Shown: positions 24,222 to 36,597 of the stretch, piece after piece | Layout: each line of letters starts with the position of its first letter | Position numbering within the stretch: the stretch's first letter is position 1 | NCBI GenBank assembly: GCA_012295275.1 | Contig: CM022677.1 | Span: forward strand, 2,669,698 to 2,733,697 | Direction of reading: 5' to 3' | Origin: Chrysomallon squamiferum | Taxonomy: Eukaryota; Mollusca; Gastropoda; Neomphalida; Peltospiridae | Length of the DNA: 64,000 nucleotides | Program-made: the position numbers and the translations under genes | The notes under the pieces: generated by a model | Told to the model about the DNA's origin: nothing | Seen by the model: the letters and a program-made list of their open reading frames with translations, nothing else | Databases searched by the model: none

Positions 24222-27200
24222 CTGCCTTGTACTGTAAGGGAGAGAGTGAGATCTGAAAAACTCTGTCGTTGACCAAGTTTTTAAAAGAAATACAAAATCT
24301 GACATGGACTTGACAGTTTCCACCTGTAAATTGAAAATAATTCATTGTCACCAGCCTATAAAAATGACAGGCATTTTAGTTAAATAACTAATTGATAAGT
24401 TCTGTCATTTATTAGTTTACTAATAGATACCAAAGCTTTTCAGTTCTAATAACAAAATGTTAATATCATTCTGCACTAGGTATGTGAATTCAGTCATTTT
24501 GATTACTTTACTTTTTTGGAACACTTAGAACTGATCCTATACACCTAATTTTAGATCTGATTAAAAATATAAGTTAATAATCTGGCAACAATAAATTTAT
24601 CCAGAATAATAATCTTTTAATCCCAAAAGAGAATTCCAATTAATTACAAATATTTAACATTTTAAAATGTGATGATATAATTAATTCAAACCACAAAAAG
24701 GTCCTTTACACCTTCAGATCTTTTTGAAATATTTAAGAAAAAAAAATGTATACCAGTAAATGACAGCTGAATAAATTCATAAAAAATAAACATTATCTGT
24801 GAATATCATTCAGTTCATCAGCTAGTTTATGTATATTATTCTAACACAAAACAAAAGTTAACAGATTTGAATCCTGAACGAGGAAGTGATCCAGCTGATT
24901 AAAAAAAATAATAATTGAACAAAATAAAGCAGATACTGCAACAGTAACACTGAAACTAATCAACTCTGTGTCATCTGATATATAAAGTTTTGACTGGTAG
25001 GAAACAGAGTTGTAAGGATTTACATCTGCGTCTTCCTGATCAATGGCAGTTTATAACATAATTACCACCAACTTGATGGCTGTGCATTTGGAAGGTACAT
25101 TTTTCAGGAATATTGAGGAATTTTTATAAAACAGAATCAAGAAATAAAGTACTGGTTTTGACAGGTTTTTGTTTTGTTTTATTTTATTTTATTATTATTA
25201 TTATTGTTGTTGTTGTTGTGGTGATGGTTGTTGTTATTGCTATTATATATTTTTAAATAATTTATTTAAAATGCTATTTGTGCTGATACAGAAAAAAAAA
25301 AGCAAACAAAAAAACATTAATATCCCTTCCCTGCAAACCACATAAGTATAAAATCCACCGATCTGTCTTGTATCTGATTACATGAAAGGTCTTCCAAGCT
25401 GGTCAAGAAAATCCTCTGAAATGCTGGATCCAAAGTTTGTGCTGGTGGTATGATAGATATATTTAAACAACTATCTTGTTTCCTACTATTTGTTCAAGAT
25501 TGGGCAATTTTGTGGATTTTGTACATTCCCCTTTTTTTAGCCAGATTTATCTAAATAAACAAATATAGAAAGAAAAATTAATAAAATAAAAATTAATTAA
25601 CAATAAATAAAAAATGAGCATCAAGTTTATCATTCTAAATCTTAACATAAATTATTTAAATGATTATTTTTTTTACCTATTTCAGGCTAGGAGCATTTGA
25701 TTAATTTGCACAATAAAATCCTTGGGAAGAAAAATTTCAGTCATGGAAAATTATTATAAATTATACTGACTGGATATAATGGTAACATTCAAGAAGCAGC
25801 AAAAATAACTTTAAAAAAGACTAAATCCTTTACCTGAGCAAACCTTACAATTAATGAGTTAAAACCTTAATAAAAAATATAATTTTTATAGGCGTGCATT
25901 ACAGACAACAAAATAATGAGAATTCTACCATTTTAACTAAGTCTGTGTGAAATTAATATTTCTCATAAAATTATTATTATGGCTCTTGTTTTAAAACATA
26001 TAGAAGAAGAAAAAAAGTATTACTATAAAACATATCAAGACCACTTACTTCAGAACAGTGCTCTGTTTTATTGATTTCCTCTGTCTGGCTAGTAACTGTA
26101 TCAGATGAATTTGTCAGCTTCAGGTTTGTTTTCTCAAAATCACCTGCAAAACCAGAAATATTTATTTTCAGCTTGCACAAGATTACTAATTTAGCAATTT
26201 TGGAAGTAAAGCTGGATTAGCCACAGTTAACAAACTCAAAATGGTTTCCAGCTTACAGTTTGTTTTATCTGTATTCACTGAGTACATTTCTCTTTTATTT
26301 CCTCTGTCATCTTGAACTTCTACAATGATCTAGCAGACTGTTTTGGCAGGCATCCCGGCTACTAATAATTATTTATGATGAGCCTAAAACTGTGACAGGA
26401 ATATATCTCATAGAGAAAAACCAAAAACAAATTCATAAATAAAAATTAAGAAAGACATTTAATCCCAAATCTAAACTAATTACTTCTGCTAGTTAGACTC
26501 TTCAAAGGAATGAAGGTCAGATCTATATCTGATGGATGCTATTAATTTAAATGTTTATGATCTACATGCAGAGAAGTTTTGAATGCCAGCATTTTAAAAA
26601 ATAAATATATAAAATAAAGTAAATATTAAAAATAAAATATTAATTAAATCTAAATAGATTAGAGCGATAACAAATATGTCTAAAATAAAGATGAATTTGA
26701 ATAACATAATTAAAGCTATAGAAGAATTTTTCATTCAGAAACACATTAATCAAAATTATGAACTGATTTCACACATAACTGAATATCACTCCTTTATACA
26801 AATACAATGAAATGCAGTACTTCTTGGCTCAATTTTTGTGAGTTAAAAATGAAACTGTTTTGGTTACTCCTAATACAAATATAAGCTAAAAAGAACTGCT
26901 GCTGAACTTCAAGCCTTTTGTCTTTGCCACGCACACTGTTTTTCTTTCCCTGGTTTTAGCATGTTCAAGTTTTTCAAATTTTTTTCTCCTGATATTTGAC
27001 TGTTGAGATTGGTGACTGGTGTAAGACTCTCCAACTTAAGAATTGACGTGGTCGGCTTCAATGTCCATGTCTGAATCAGAGTCACATTGGTGGGTGCACT
27101 GCCTAGTTTGAGTAAATAAATAAATAAATAAAATACTGTAAAAAATATAAAATAAATAAAACACTGCTACTACAATGTTTACTGCAACACTATATGCTAC

Positions 27201-27638
27201 TTTTATTAACATCATTACTGTAACTAAAATTTACTATTATTACTTATTCAACTAGGGTAACTGTTATTGAAATAATACTCCTATTACTAAAATTACGATC
27301 CATAATAATAAAAGTGATTTTTTTTACTCTCTTCACCATTACTCCTGTTCCTGTATTTCTTTACTCAAATATCAATTCTACAACGTTACTACAACAAGTA
27401 GTATTATTATTACAAGTACTAATGATGTAACAACTACATTACTACAACACTGGCAATGACTAATACTACTGCTATAACAACAACCTCTATAGATCCTCCT
27501 GTTCTGCCATATTCTTTGATGACATTTCTCTCCTATGGTGACTCACTAAATTAGCTCTTCTTGTGGACAGAGCAGTTTCTGAAAAACAACAGTAATTTAT
27601 TTATTTACCTATGTAGTTATATCTGTATCTGTGAGATA

Positions 27639-27732
<94 letters not shown>

Positions 27733-28064
27733 CGGTCCTTCAAACTATCAATATCGCTGACATCACTCTCATGAATGTTGCCTTCCTGAGTCTCATCTTA
27801 CTATAAAACTTATTTTATTTGCTAAGAAAGAAAAATAACTTGTTCTGCTGCTGCAGCTATGGGCCTTTGTTTTCTTTCTCTCTCTTTTCTTTATCTTCTC
27901 CTCCAGCTTCATTCTCAGAGCAGCAAGCTCAGACATCACCTGCTGGTCAAGTTCCTGGCTGTTGTCTTTGTCACTGACATGCAGAGCCATCACAGTCATC
28001 TGCCAAGTGATTTTTGCCATCGCAGTCATCTGCCTAGTTTTTTGTTTTGCAGAGTAGCAGATAA
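24222..28064 (-). CDS. Putative multi-exon gene, unidentified, possibly LRR-related
   Basis: Several minus-strand segments look like exons. 28064 to about 27850 follows TTTTCCAG and reads ...ALHVSDKDNSQELDQQVM...ELAALRMKLEEKIKKRE, a Glu/Lys-rich, probably coiled-coil stretch. 27110-26925 reads PTNVTLIQTWTLKPTTSILK and ends LKPGKEKQCAW. 26143-26049 lies between TTTTGCAG and GTAAGT and reads DFEKTNLKLTNSSDTVTSQT. 25450-25330 contains TLDPAFQ...LTSLEDLSCNQIQD, which is weakly LRR-like. 24323-24222 lies between TTTACAG and GTCAGT and reads VETVKSMSDFVFLLKTWSTT. The best-supported pair is 26143-26049 and 24323-24222, whose phases agree. No family is recognised with confidence. The location relative to the duplicated module at 28.3 kb suggests a paralogue of the 2.3-8.1 kb gene. 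Confidence 0.35.
27639..27730. repeat. (GA)n microsatellite
   Basis: About 45 uninterrupted GA dinucleotides, within an intron of the putative minus-strand gene. Confidence 0.97.
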
Positions 28065-28309
28065 CCTGGAAAACATCAAAAATAAACAATGATATGAAAA
28101 ATAAAATGGATAGTAATAATAAAGATTACAAAAATAATAATAATAAATATAAAACATAATAATAATAATAAAAAGTAGTAGTAATAATAAGAAGATGAAA
28201 AAGAAGGAATTACAACAAAACAAAACAAAATGTAAATAAGTAAATTAAAATTGACCATTAAGAAAAGAAGGGAAACAAAGAACAGGATAACAAATTATTT
28301 GTGTGTGTT

Positions 28310-28603
28310 TATGTGTGTGTGTTAAATATTATTATAACAAATAGTTTTATTAATATTTTACAGTGTCTACAAATGAAATAACCTGGTTATGTATTTCTTA
28401 AATTTGTTTTAATTTGTATAAAAATATAATTTAAATATGTTTCATAATTATAGAACAAGTCAGCAATTTAACATAAATCTTTAAAAATAATAAATCATAA
28501 ATAAACTGACAGAAAACAACCTGTCAAATTAGCATATTTTCTTTTAATAGTTTTGTAAGTTTATTTAAAAAAAAAAACAAAAAAACAACAACAACAAAAA
28601 ATA

Positions 28604-28639
<36 letters not shown>

Positions 28640-28872
28640 TTCAAATTCTCTGTGCCTTGTTGTGTGGTGTTTCCTTTGATGTGTACTACAGAAATCAATT
28701 TATTTTAAAACAAATTTAATTACTGGCCACTCAAAAGTTGCCCCCAGTAGGCTGATACATCATATAATGATTGGTAAAACAAAATTAAACATGATGTCTT
28801 CTTTATATGACGTTGTTTATGCTTTTCACATTAGTAGAACCACTGGTGAATGTTATTATTAACAATAAATAC

Positions 28873-28909
<37 letters not shown>

Positions 28910-29350
28910 TGTTCCCAATCATGACTTAATTATAATTAAATAAAATAAAAAAAAAAATCCAAACACATTAACATTTATAATAATAAATAGTAATACCTGT
29001 CTCCGTCACAAAATAAAATACTTTAAGCAACTTTTTTAATGCGATTACACCAATTCTGTAGAAAATTCTTCGAACATCAAATAAAAAAGTAAATCCGTAA
29101 AGACCGACAATCATCCCGCATTTTGCTCGCATATACAATCCCAAAGAAAATAAATAAATAAATAAACCAAAAATTAAATAATGTTCAAAACAAATAAAAT
29201 AAAATAAAGGAACATAACAATCTTTATTAAAATCTATTTATTTTATTTATTTATTTATTTATATATATATATTTTATCTTATTATTAGCCAATCGTTGAC
29301 CGTAAACTTCAAATAAACGGTGTTTTTATTTTTTTTACCCTACTTTTTCT
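28310..29350. repeat. Dispersed/segmental duplicate module, copy 2
   Basis: Same-orientation relative of 8250-9370 (offset about 20 kb), with the same order of landmarks and a poly(A) run at 28875-28906 that copy 1 lacks. A (GT)n run is shortened to 28303-28321 here. Confidence 0.7.
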
Positions 29351-29819
29351 TTCTTCTGTTTATTAATATTAATGCACCAAATAAAATCACAAAGCTTACA
29401 ACTCACACTACAATAAGTTGCTTATTATTGCGCAGGAATTTACCAATGTTTGATCTACGTCTGAAAGCATTGTCTGAAAAAAATAAATGATTTTGCCTTT
29501 TATTAAATATTGCAATTAGTGTCCAAATCCTACGTCAAAAAAATATCATTAATATTTCTATTACTGAGGCCGTCATTGCCGTCGTTCCAGGATTGTTCTT
29601 AACACTTCATTATTCTTCTTTTTATTCGCTATTATTCTTATTCTGTGACCGTGCCCGTCCTTTATTAAAAACTATCATTTCTATTTCTATTAATGAGGCA
29701 TCAATGCCGTCGGTCCAGGATAATAACTTTCTGAGCTGGCGAACCACCTCTTCAAACATATTATTGTGATTTCTACTAATGTCGACGTCGTTCCAGGATT
29801 GTTCTTAACGTCTTGGTTA

Positions 29820-30745
29820 ATATCACACATCACTGTACACAGTTTTTTTTACTTAATGCTACTAATATCACGTCACTGTATAGTGTTTATTTACTTAATG
29901 CTACTAGTATCACATTACAGTATAGTATTTATGTACTTAATACTGCTAATATCACACATCACTGTACAGTATTTTTTTACTTAATGCTACTAATATCACG
30001 TCACTGTATAGTGTTTATTTACTTAATGCTACTAGTATCACATTACAGTATAGTATTTATGTACTTAATACTGCTAATATCACATTACTGTTCAGTATTT
30101 ATTTACTTAATGTCTGCCAATATCACGTTACTGTATAGTGTTTATTTACTTAATGCTACTAGTATCACATTACAGTATAGTATTTATGTACTTAATACTG
30201 CTAATATCACATTACTGTTCAGTATTTTTTTTAATTAATGCTACTAATATCACGTCACTGTATAGTGTTTATTTACTTAATCTACTAGTATCACATTACA
30301 GTATAGTATTTATGTACTTAATACTGCTAATATCACACATCACTGTACAGTATTTTTTTACTTAATGCTACTAATATCACGTCACTGTATAGTGTTTATT
30401 TACTTAATGCTACTAGTATCACATTACAGTATAGTATTTATGTACTTAATACTGCTAATATCACATTACTGTTCAGTATTTATTTACTTAATGTCTGCCA
30501 ATATCACGTTACTGTACAGTATTTATTTACATAATACTGCTAATATCATTTTTTCTGTTCAGTATTTATTTACTTAATACTGCTAATATCGCATTACTGT
30601 ACAGTATTTATTTACTTAATACTGCTAATATCACATTACAGTATAGTATTTATGTACTTAATACTGCTAATATCACATTACTGTACAATATTTATTTACT
30701 TTATGTCTGCTAATATCATGTTACTGTACTGTATTTATTTACTTA
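29820..30745. repeat. About 42-44-bp minisatellite with higher-order pattern
   Basis: About 21 units of the form TACTTAATACTGCTAATATC, ACATTACTGTACAGTATTTA, TT. Variants (ACTAATATCACGTC, ACTAGTATCACATTACAG, ACTGCTAATATC) recur in a fixed order, giving a three-unit higher-order repeat over 29860-30480. TACTGTACAGTA within the unit is a perfect palindrome. It lies next to the GAGGCCGTCATTGCCGTCGT block at 29567, mirroring the array at 13.5 kb. Confidence 0.9.
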
Positions 30746-30946
30746 AGAGGAGATTCTTCATGATTCACAGAATATAGTCGTCTACAGAGAGAAAGAATGA
30801 AAAATAAAAATCATTTTGTATCTATTAAAACTTACATTTATTCAAACACATTCATAAAATAAAATTCAAGAATAAAAATATTGCAGTAACATAATACAAA
30901 ATAGAAATGACATAAAATGTTTTAACATGGCCAGTTTGGATACACG

Positions 30947-31034
30947 ATTGATAAGTAGTGACATCTAACTTGTATGTATTTTGAAGAAGAGACAGAACTG
31001 CAGACAATCCTTCTAAATCTTCATAACTTGAGAG
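30947..31034 (-). pseudogene. Fragment of prolyl 4-hydroxylase alpha subunit
   Basis: Minus-strand reading SSYEDLEGLSAVLSLLQNTY then KLDV closely matches the peptide-binding-domain segment PSYEDLEGVAAALFRLQDTY then KLNA of the plus-strand copy at 31970-32030. The fragment continues for a few residues and then loses similarity. It is a short inverted remnant about 600 bp from the larger pseudogene. Confidence 0.7.
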
Positions 31035-31084
31035 GTGCGCCACTCCTAAATGACAGTTGTAATGCACATTTTAAACTGGGTTTC

Positions 31085-31127
31085 TTTTTTTTTTTTTTTT
31101 CGTGTTTTCTTGAGGAGTGTTTTTTTT

Positions 31128-31158
<31 letters not shown>

Positions 31159-31276
31159 GTGTGTATGTTACTTTATTCTATAATTTCCATAATATACGTA
31201 GGCAGACAGACAGACAAATAGAAAAATAGGTACATACATATAATCAAAGGATAACAGAAACATAACACACCAACAG

Positions 31277-31347
<71 letters not shown>
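31085..31347. repeat. Poly(T) runs and (CT)n microsatellite
   Basis: T runs at 31085-31100 and 31130-31158, then (CT)n at 31280-31347. Long T runs just downstream (minus sense) may mark old retroposition debris. Confidence 0.9.
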
Positions 31348-31358
<11 letters not shown>

Positions 31359-31589
31359 TACACACATAAACTCAAAGACAAAAACAAATGTACAGCAAAT
31401 AAGAAAAAGTAAAACTAATAAAATAAATAAAATAAACAGAAAATGAAATATAAAATAATGAAACATGTCGTTTTATGCGCCCCCACCACACTTTGTCTGC
31501 GAAATGTAAACTAACATATGTTTAGAATTAAAACGTCTATTTTTATACCAGATATTTTGAATTCATATCAGTAGTAGATACCTTCAAAT

Positions 31590-33089
31590 ATGCATCAGCA
31601 GTACACTATTTTAGTTTTGCTTTTATCAGCTGTGAATTCAGAACTGTTTACGTCCGTTTCACATCTCTACAGGTCTGTACTAGCAGGAAGAGACTTGGGA
31701 ACAGCATTAAGAAATTTCAGTCATGTTTATGAAGGAAGAACTAAAATGGAAAATTTGAAAATAATTTCAGATCAAATGGAATAGTACTGTTCGATCGCAC
31801 TAAAAGATCCAAATCGTTACAAAGCCAACCCAATTGGTACATTTTTATATATTAAACGTTTCACTTTGGACTGGGAACGAGATGTTCAGCCTATTCTTCA
31901 CGAAAGTATTACGTCCCAGACAGAATTAACCGAACTACAAGAAATTCGTGAACATCTTCCAAGTTACGAAGATTTAGAAGGGGTAGCTGCAGCTCTGTTT
32001 CGACTTCAAGACACGTACAAATTAAATGCTACAAGATTAACAGAAGGTTTTATATATGAACGATATATACAGAGATTATCAGCAGAAGACTGTTATCAAT
32101 TAGGTCGCCTTGCATACAAAATGAAAAAATACAAATATGTGCATATCTGGATGGAGACAAGTCTTGAGAAAGTAAGAACAGAAAAAATTCATGGCTATGA
32201 AATACACGGTAGAGAATTAGCGGGACAGATAGAACAAGTTTTAAATCTGACATATGAACAGTTAATGTTAGCTCGTGGACAAAAACGTGCTCCGAACAGA
32301 AGGAAAAAGTATTTAAGTATATCAAAACTTAGGAAAGAAAAGTTAAAAGGAAATGCCAAGTTAAAGAAAAAACAACTTTGGATACTATCTGTCGTGGTGA
32401 AGACGTTATTAAAGTACGACAGCGACATCGTCTGAAATGTCGCTACTATTGCAATATCAAAAATCTGCTTCTAATTCTTAAGCCTGCTAAAGAAGAGATT
32501 CTGCTTTTCTCACCGAAAATTGCTCTCTATCATGATTTTTTTCAGTGATGCTGAAATTGAAGACATTAAAACAGTTTCTATGCCACTTTTAAAAACATAT
32601 GAAATTGATTACTATGCAAAACATGTGAAATCTGAGAAAATAATTAACAAACATACATGTCAAAGAAGAGGTTGCATAGAAGCAGACACGAGAAGTCAGA
32701 AAAGAATTGAAGTAATCACATGTCTTTCAATGAAAGCTTCAGAGCCACTTCAGGTGGCAAACTATGGAATAGGCGGACAGTTCACGGCTCATACTGACTA
32801 TTTCAACATAGCATATTCTTCCGGTGAAAACAGAATTGCCACGTGGTTAAACTATTTGACTGATGTAGAAGGAGGTGCAACAGTGTTTCTTCATCTTGGT
32901 GTAAGAATACAACCTAAAGCAGGTGCAGCTATATTTTGGTATAATTTCTATCGGAATGGTTCTCCTAACAAAATGACAATTCATGGAGCTTGTCCCGTTC
33001 TGTTTGGCTCTAAATGGGTGGCCACGTACTGATTTCTAGAAAAGGAACATGAATTCAAGCGGCCATGGTCCACAAATCCAGAAGAATAA
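31590..33089 (+). pseudogene. P4HA: Prolyl 4-hydroxylase alpha subunit, intronless retropseudogene
   Basis: A single uninterrupted 1.5-kb block covers nearly the whole family length (about 500 of 520-540 residues). It starts with a signal-peptide-like MHQQYTILVLLLSAVNS, followed by the N-terminal and peptide-substrate domains (SYEDLEGVAAALFRLQDTYK; SAEDCYQLGRLAYK) and the catalytic 2-oxoglutarate dioxygenase domain. Iron ligands are kept: HTD in NYGIGGQFTAHTDYF (usually HFD), and His at 32982-32984 in IHGACPVL. The 2-oxoglutarate Lys is in GSKWVA (33012-33014). Breaks are TAG at 31782-31784, a frameshift near 32370, an extra T in the run at 32535-32541, and TGA at 33030-33032 where the family has Trp (frame resumes FLEKEHEFKRPW to TAA 33087). 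Lack of introns plus the poly(A) at 33192-33209 point to a processed pseudogene. Confidence 0.9.
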
Positions 33090-33191
33090 ATGAAATACAG
33101 TGTAACTTTTAAAGTGCGCAGGTCCTAGAAAGAGATTTCTTGCTTATTGATTAACTTTTGGTTTGTAAATATTTTCCATAGGCATTTATGT

Positions 33192-33209
33192 AAAAAAAAA
33201 AAAAAAAAA
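33192..33209 (+). other. Poly(A) tract at 3' end of retropseudogene
   Basis: Eighteen A residues about 100 bp after the ancestral stop codon, with AATAAA at 33085-33090 upstream. This is consistent with a reverse-transcribed mRNA tail. A target-site duplication was not found by eye. Confidence 0.6.
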
Positions 33210-36200
33210 TGATTACTCTCGTTCAAAATATAATGATTACGTCTTGTAGCTTGAGTGTCTTCAACTTCTTAGAATCAGTGTAAATGTTACACTTTGGCTT
33301 TAGGTATAAGATACAACGACAGCAACAATAAGAATATAACAAGAACAAACAAAAAATATACGAATGCGGACAAACCGATATAAACATGCCTGGTGTTGTA
33401 TTCTTTGTTCTTGATATGAAAATTAAAGTGTTAACTGTAAAAGGAGATCATTTCTTAAACACTGATGGCAATTTGAACATAATTAGACTAGCGCGTGAGA
33501 TAAAATGATCGCTCTACTTCGATGGCTTAACAAATAATGATATCAAGCTTCTTGTAATATAATATGCAGTTAGATGAACAAGATTATTATTAGATTTGCA
33601 CTTGTTTCCAGTGTAAACAAAACTATTTAGCTATACACACATATGTTACATGCAACTGTAGAAAATCACAGAGAAAACGTTGGTCTCAATGAATCATCCG
33701 GTTTTGACAGCGTCCACTGTATTTATTTGTATTGTTTATATTTTAATTACTGATCATATTAATATATACGGTATATTGTTTATATTGTATGAAAAGTTTA
33801 TATTCCTGGAACGTACCTACACATTTACATTTATAACTCATTATACAGCTATATACGACGTTTCGTTATCAGCTATTTTCTGTGGTGTGCAGTGACCTGC
33901 ACCGAGAACCCCGCAAACAGAAGAAAGAAACAAACTATAGCTGAAGGGAGACTACTCTCATATAATTTCATATAATATATTATTTCGGGGGGAGGCGCGA
34001 TTTCTCTTTTATTTGCGGTGTTTGTTATTTATGTGTTTTTTTTCAGTTAAATGTAGATTCTAAGAATCACGAAGATTTGACTTCTTTATATATACAGGTA
34101 ATGGTAGAATATTACTTTCTTGAAATGTTTTTTTGCTTTTTTTGTATTCTTTATATACTTTGGAGTACATGTTTGTAATTTAGTTTGTAAAATGTTTCGT
34201 CGTCTGCTTTATGGAAAGTTTTCAAGGGCAGATAATCGAAAATGAATTATTAAACAATACGATGTAGAATCTTGTCACAAGACTCGAGTGTAATTTTTTT
34301 TTTGTAAATATTTTGCTGAATTTTTACTGATCAATCAGCAGAGTAATCAGTTATATTTTGCTTTTCATTTAAATTATTGTGTAATTATATTTAGCAGCTA
34401 TGTAATAGTATTTTCAAAAATATAATTATCTTTTAAAGTATGTAACTTAAAAATAATGACAAAATAAAAAAAGTAATTATAATAAAATAAAAATAAAATA
34501 AAAAAACTGGAGAATTTTTATCAGAATAAAATTTGCTTGATATTTTTCCTTCGTAATCTGGAAAAATCTGAGATTCATTTCAGTCATTTGGCAAACAGAA
34601 TACTGAATATCTAATACAGTTTCAAACCAGTTTTATATCAAAATGATGATTTCTAAAGCTCAACAGAATTTTAAAGCATGATGCAGAAATTAACAAATTT
34701 TAATTAATTGCACTAAATAACTCAGATGTACCTTACAGTTTAATTATTAATTTCCCAATTTAAGTAACTGTTAATTCATTTATTGTATGAAATTGGCAGA
34801 CTTGTCTGTCAATTCTCAGTTGTTCACATATTTAGAAACGAATATGAAAACGAAGCTGAATATATATAATACATCATGATATTTGCTTTAATTTTAAATT
34901 ACTTTAATTAGAGATTATCAGTTATATTAACTTAGCTTTCTCAGTGTTTTAAGAAAATAATCTCATATATTCTTAATTACATAATTTGGTAAATTTGAAT
35001 GTTAGATTAATCATGTAATTTCATGTAGAGAGAGATGTAAATTGTGTCGCGGAATGTCAACTTACTGCGGTCATAAGACAAAGTATCACACTGTGACACT
35101 GAAAGGTGCACAGTTAATTTTCAGTAATATCAATACAATAGTAAATACAGCATTCATCTAGAACTTCACGCCTTTCTGTATGTTCTTATTATTGTTAATA
35201 ATAAAATAACTTATTATTAAAGACCATAATTTTTCAGTATATAAGAAGGACATTAATTTTTGGGGAAAAAAAATAATAATATTAATATTAATTGTTGTTT
35301 ATAATAAAATATTTCCTTTTTCGGAGGCCTAGAATTGTTTTTGATCAGAGGACTGGTAAATTCATCACAAACAACAAAACAGTTTGGTCGTATAAACGGC
35401 TGTATTGTTAGCTGAAATATTTTTATTGAAATGTACGCAAACTAATAAAAACATGTTCTTTATATCAATTCAAGTCTTTTGTTTTATGATTTACAGTCAG
35501 CGATCAAGTGGGTTAAGAGAATTTACATTTGAAGAAATCACAGTTGTTTTCACATCGGTGTTTACAAAAACGCCGTTTCTAAAGTTGTTGGTGCACTCCT
35601 CGTCATTTCTTTTAGCTTTTTTATTCGCAGTTATTTATATTTTCTGACCCGGCCCGTCCTATATTAAAAAATATTATTATTACGTTTATTAATGTCGTCG
35701 TCATCACCGTCGTAACGGCGATGTTTTCAACGTTCAACTTATTATTTTGTCTTTTATTAAGTATTACAATTAGTGTACACATCCGACATTAAGAAAAATA
35801 TCTATTAATGAGGCCGTCATTGCCGTCGTTCCAGTATTGTTCTTAGCGTCTTGATGTACACCTGATTACTGCGTGGATGGGGAAATGGATCATTGAAAAG
35901 AAGTTGCTGAAAGGTAAGATTAATGTTCAGCAGACACAGAGAAACACACAGATACTTGACACGGCGTCATGAAAATAACACTTGCAGTTTTAACGCAGTC
36001 ATCACTATCTATATTAGACGTCATTAGTTTCTCAACAGAGATGTAGCGGTAATATTAACACACTGTTTTAGAAAATACAACGTCCGTTTTAGTAATGTGA
36101 TAATTTTACTAATTCTAAATCGTGAACTAAAAAGGTGTAATTTTACTGTACGTCGAACTTAAATGTTATAAAATATTGATAATCAGAGATAATCTGTTAG

Positions 36201-36596
36201 ATATTAATGACAATCATAAATGATAATTTTTCACGGCGTAATGAAAATAAGCGGCTTAATTACCCGCAAAAAGAAAAAGGTGAGAATTAATTGCTGGTTG
36301 AGCGGTGATTTTTACTGTTAACTGTGTTAAGAAATGTTAATGTCAGATTTTGTTAACATCTCAGAGTTATTTCCCTGGAATCACGACAGTTTGTAGTTTT
36401 TATTTTGTCGTATAAACGGCCGTGATTTATTTTATTTTTTGGTTTAGTAATCGTTCTGAATACATGCATTTAGTCATCAAACACTCACTAAAATATTACC
36501 CAAGCCACGCTGAATCACATACATGAATGTAAAAGAAAAATAAGTAATACTGAGATGAAACTATCTAAAGAGAGAGTTATTTCTTCTCGCTGCCTC
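33210..36596. other. Intergenic AT-rich DNA with recurrent blocks
   Basis: No gene recognised. Blocks related to the 11-13 kb region occur at 34900-35090, 35690-35830 (GTCGTCGTCATCACCGTCGT, GAGGCCGTCATTGCCGTCGT) and 35880-35910. The phrase TCGTATAAACGGC occurs at 35388 and 36409. Confidence 0.5.
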
Positions 36597-36597
36597 C

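Noticed and set aside
31590-31784. Separate 64-codon gene
   Set aside because: It is the N-terminal part of P4HA cut by a TAG; the frame and homology resume directly after it.
32050-32428. Minus-strand frames of 91 and 77 codons
   Set aside because: Antisense shadows of the P4HA pseudogene.
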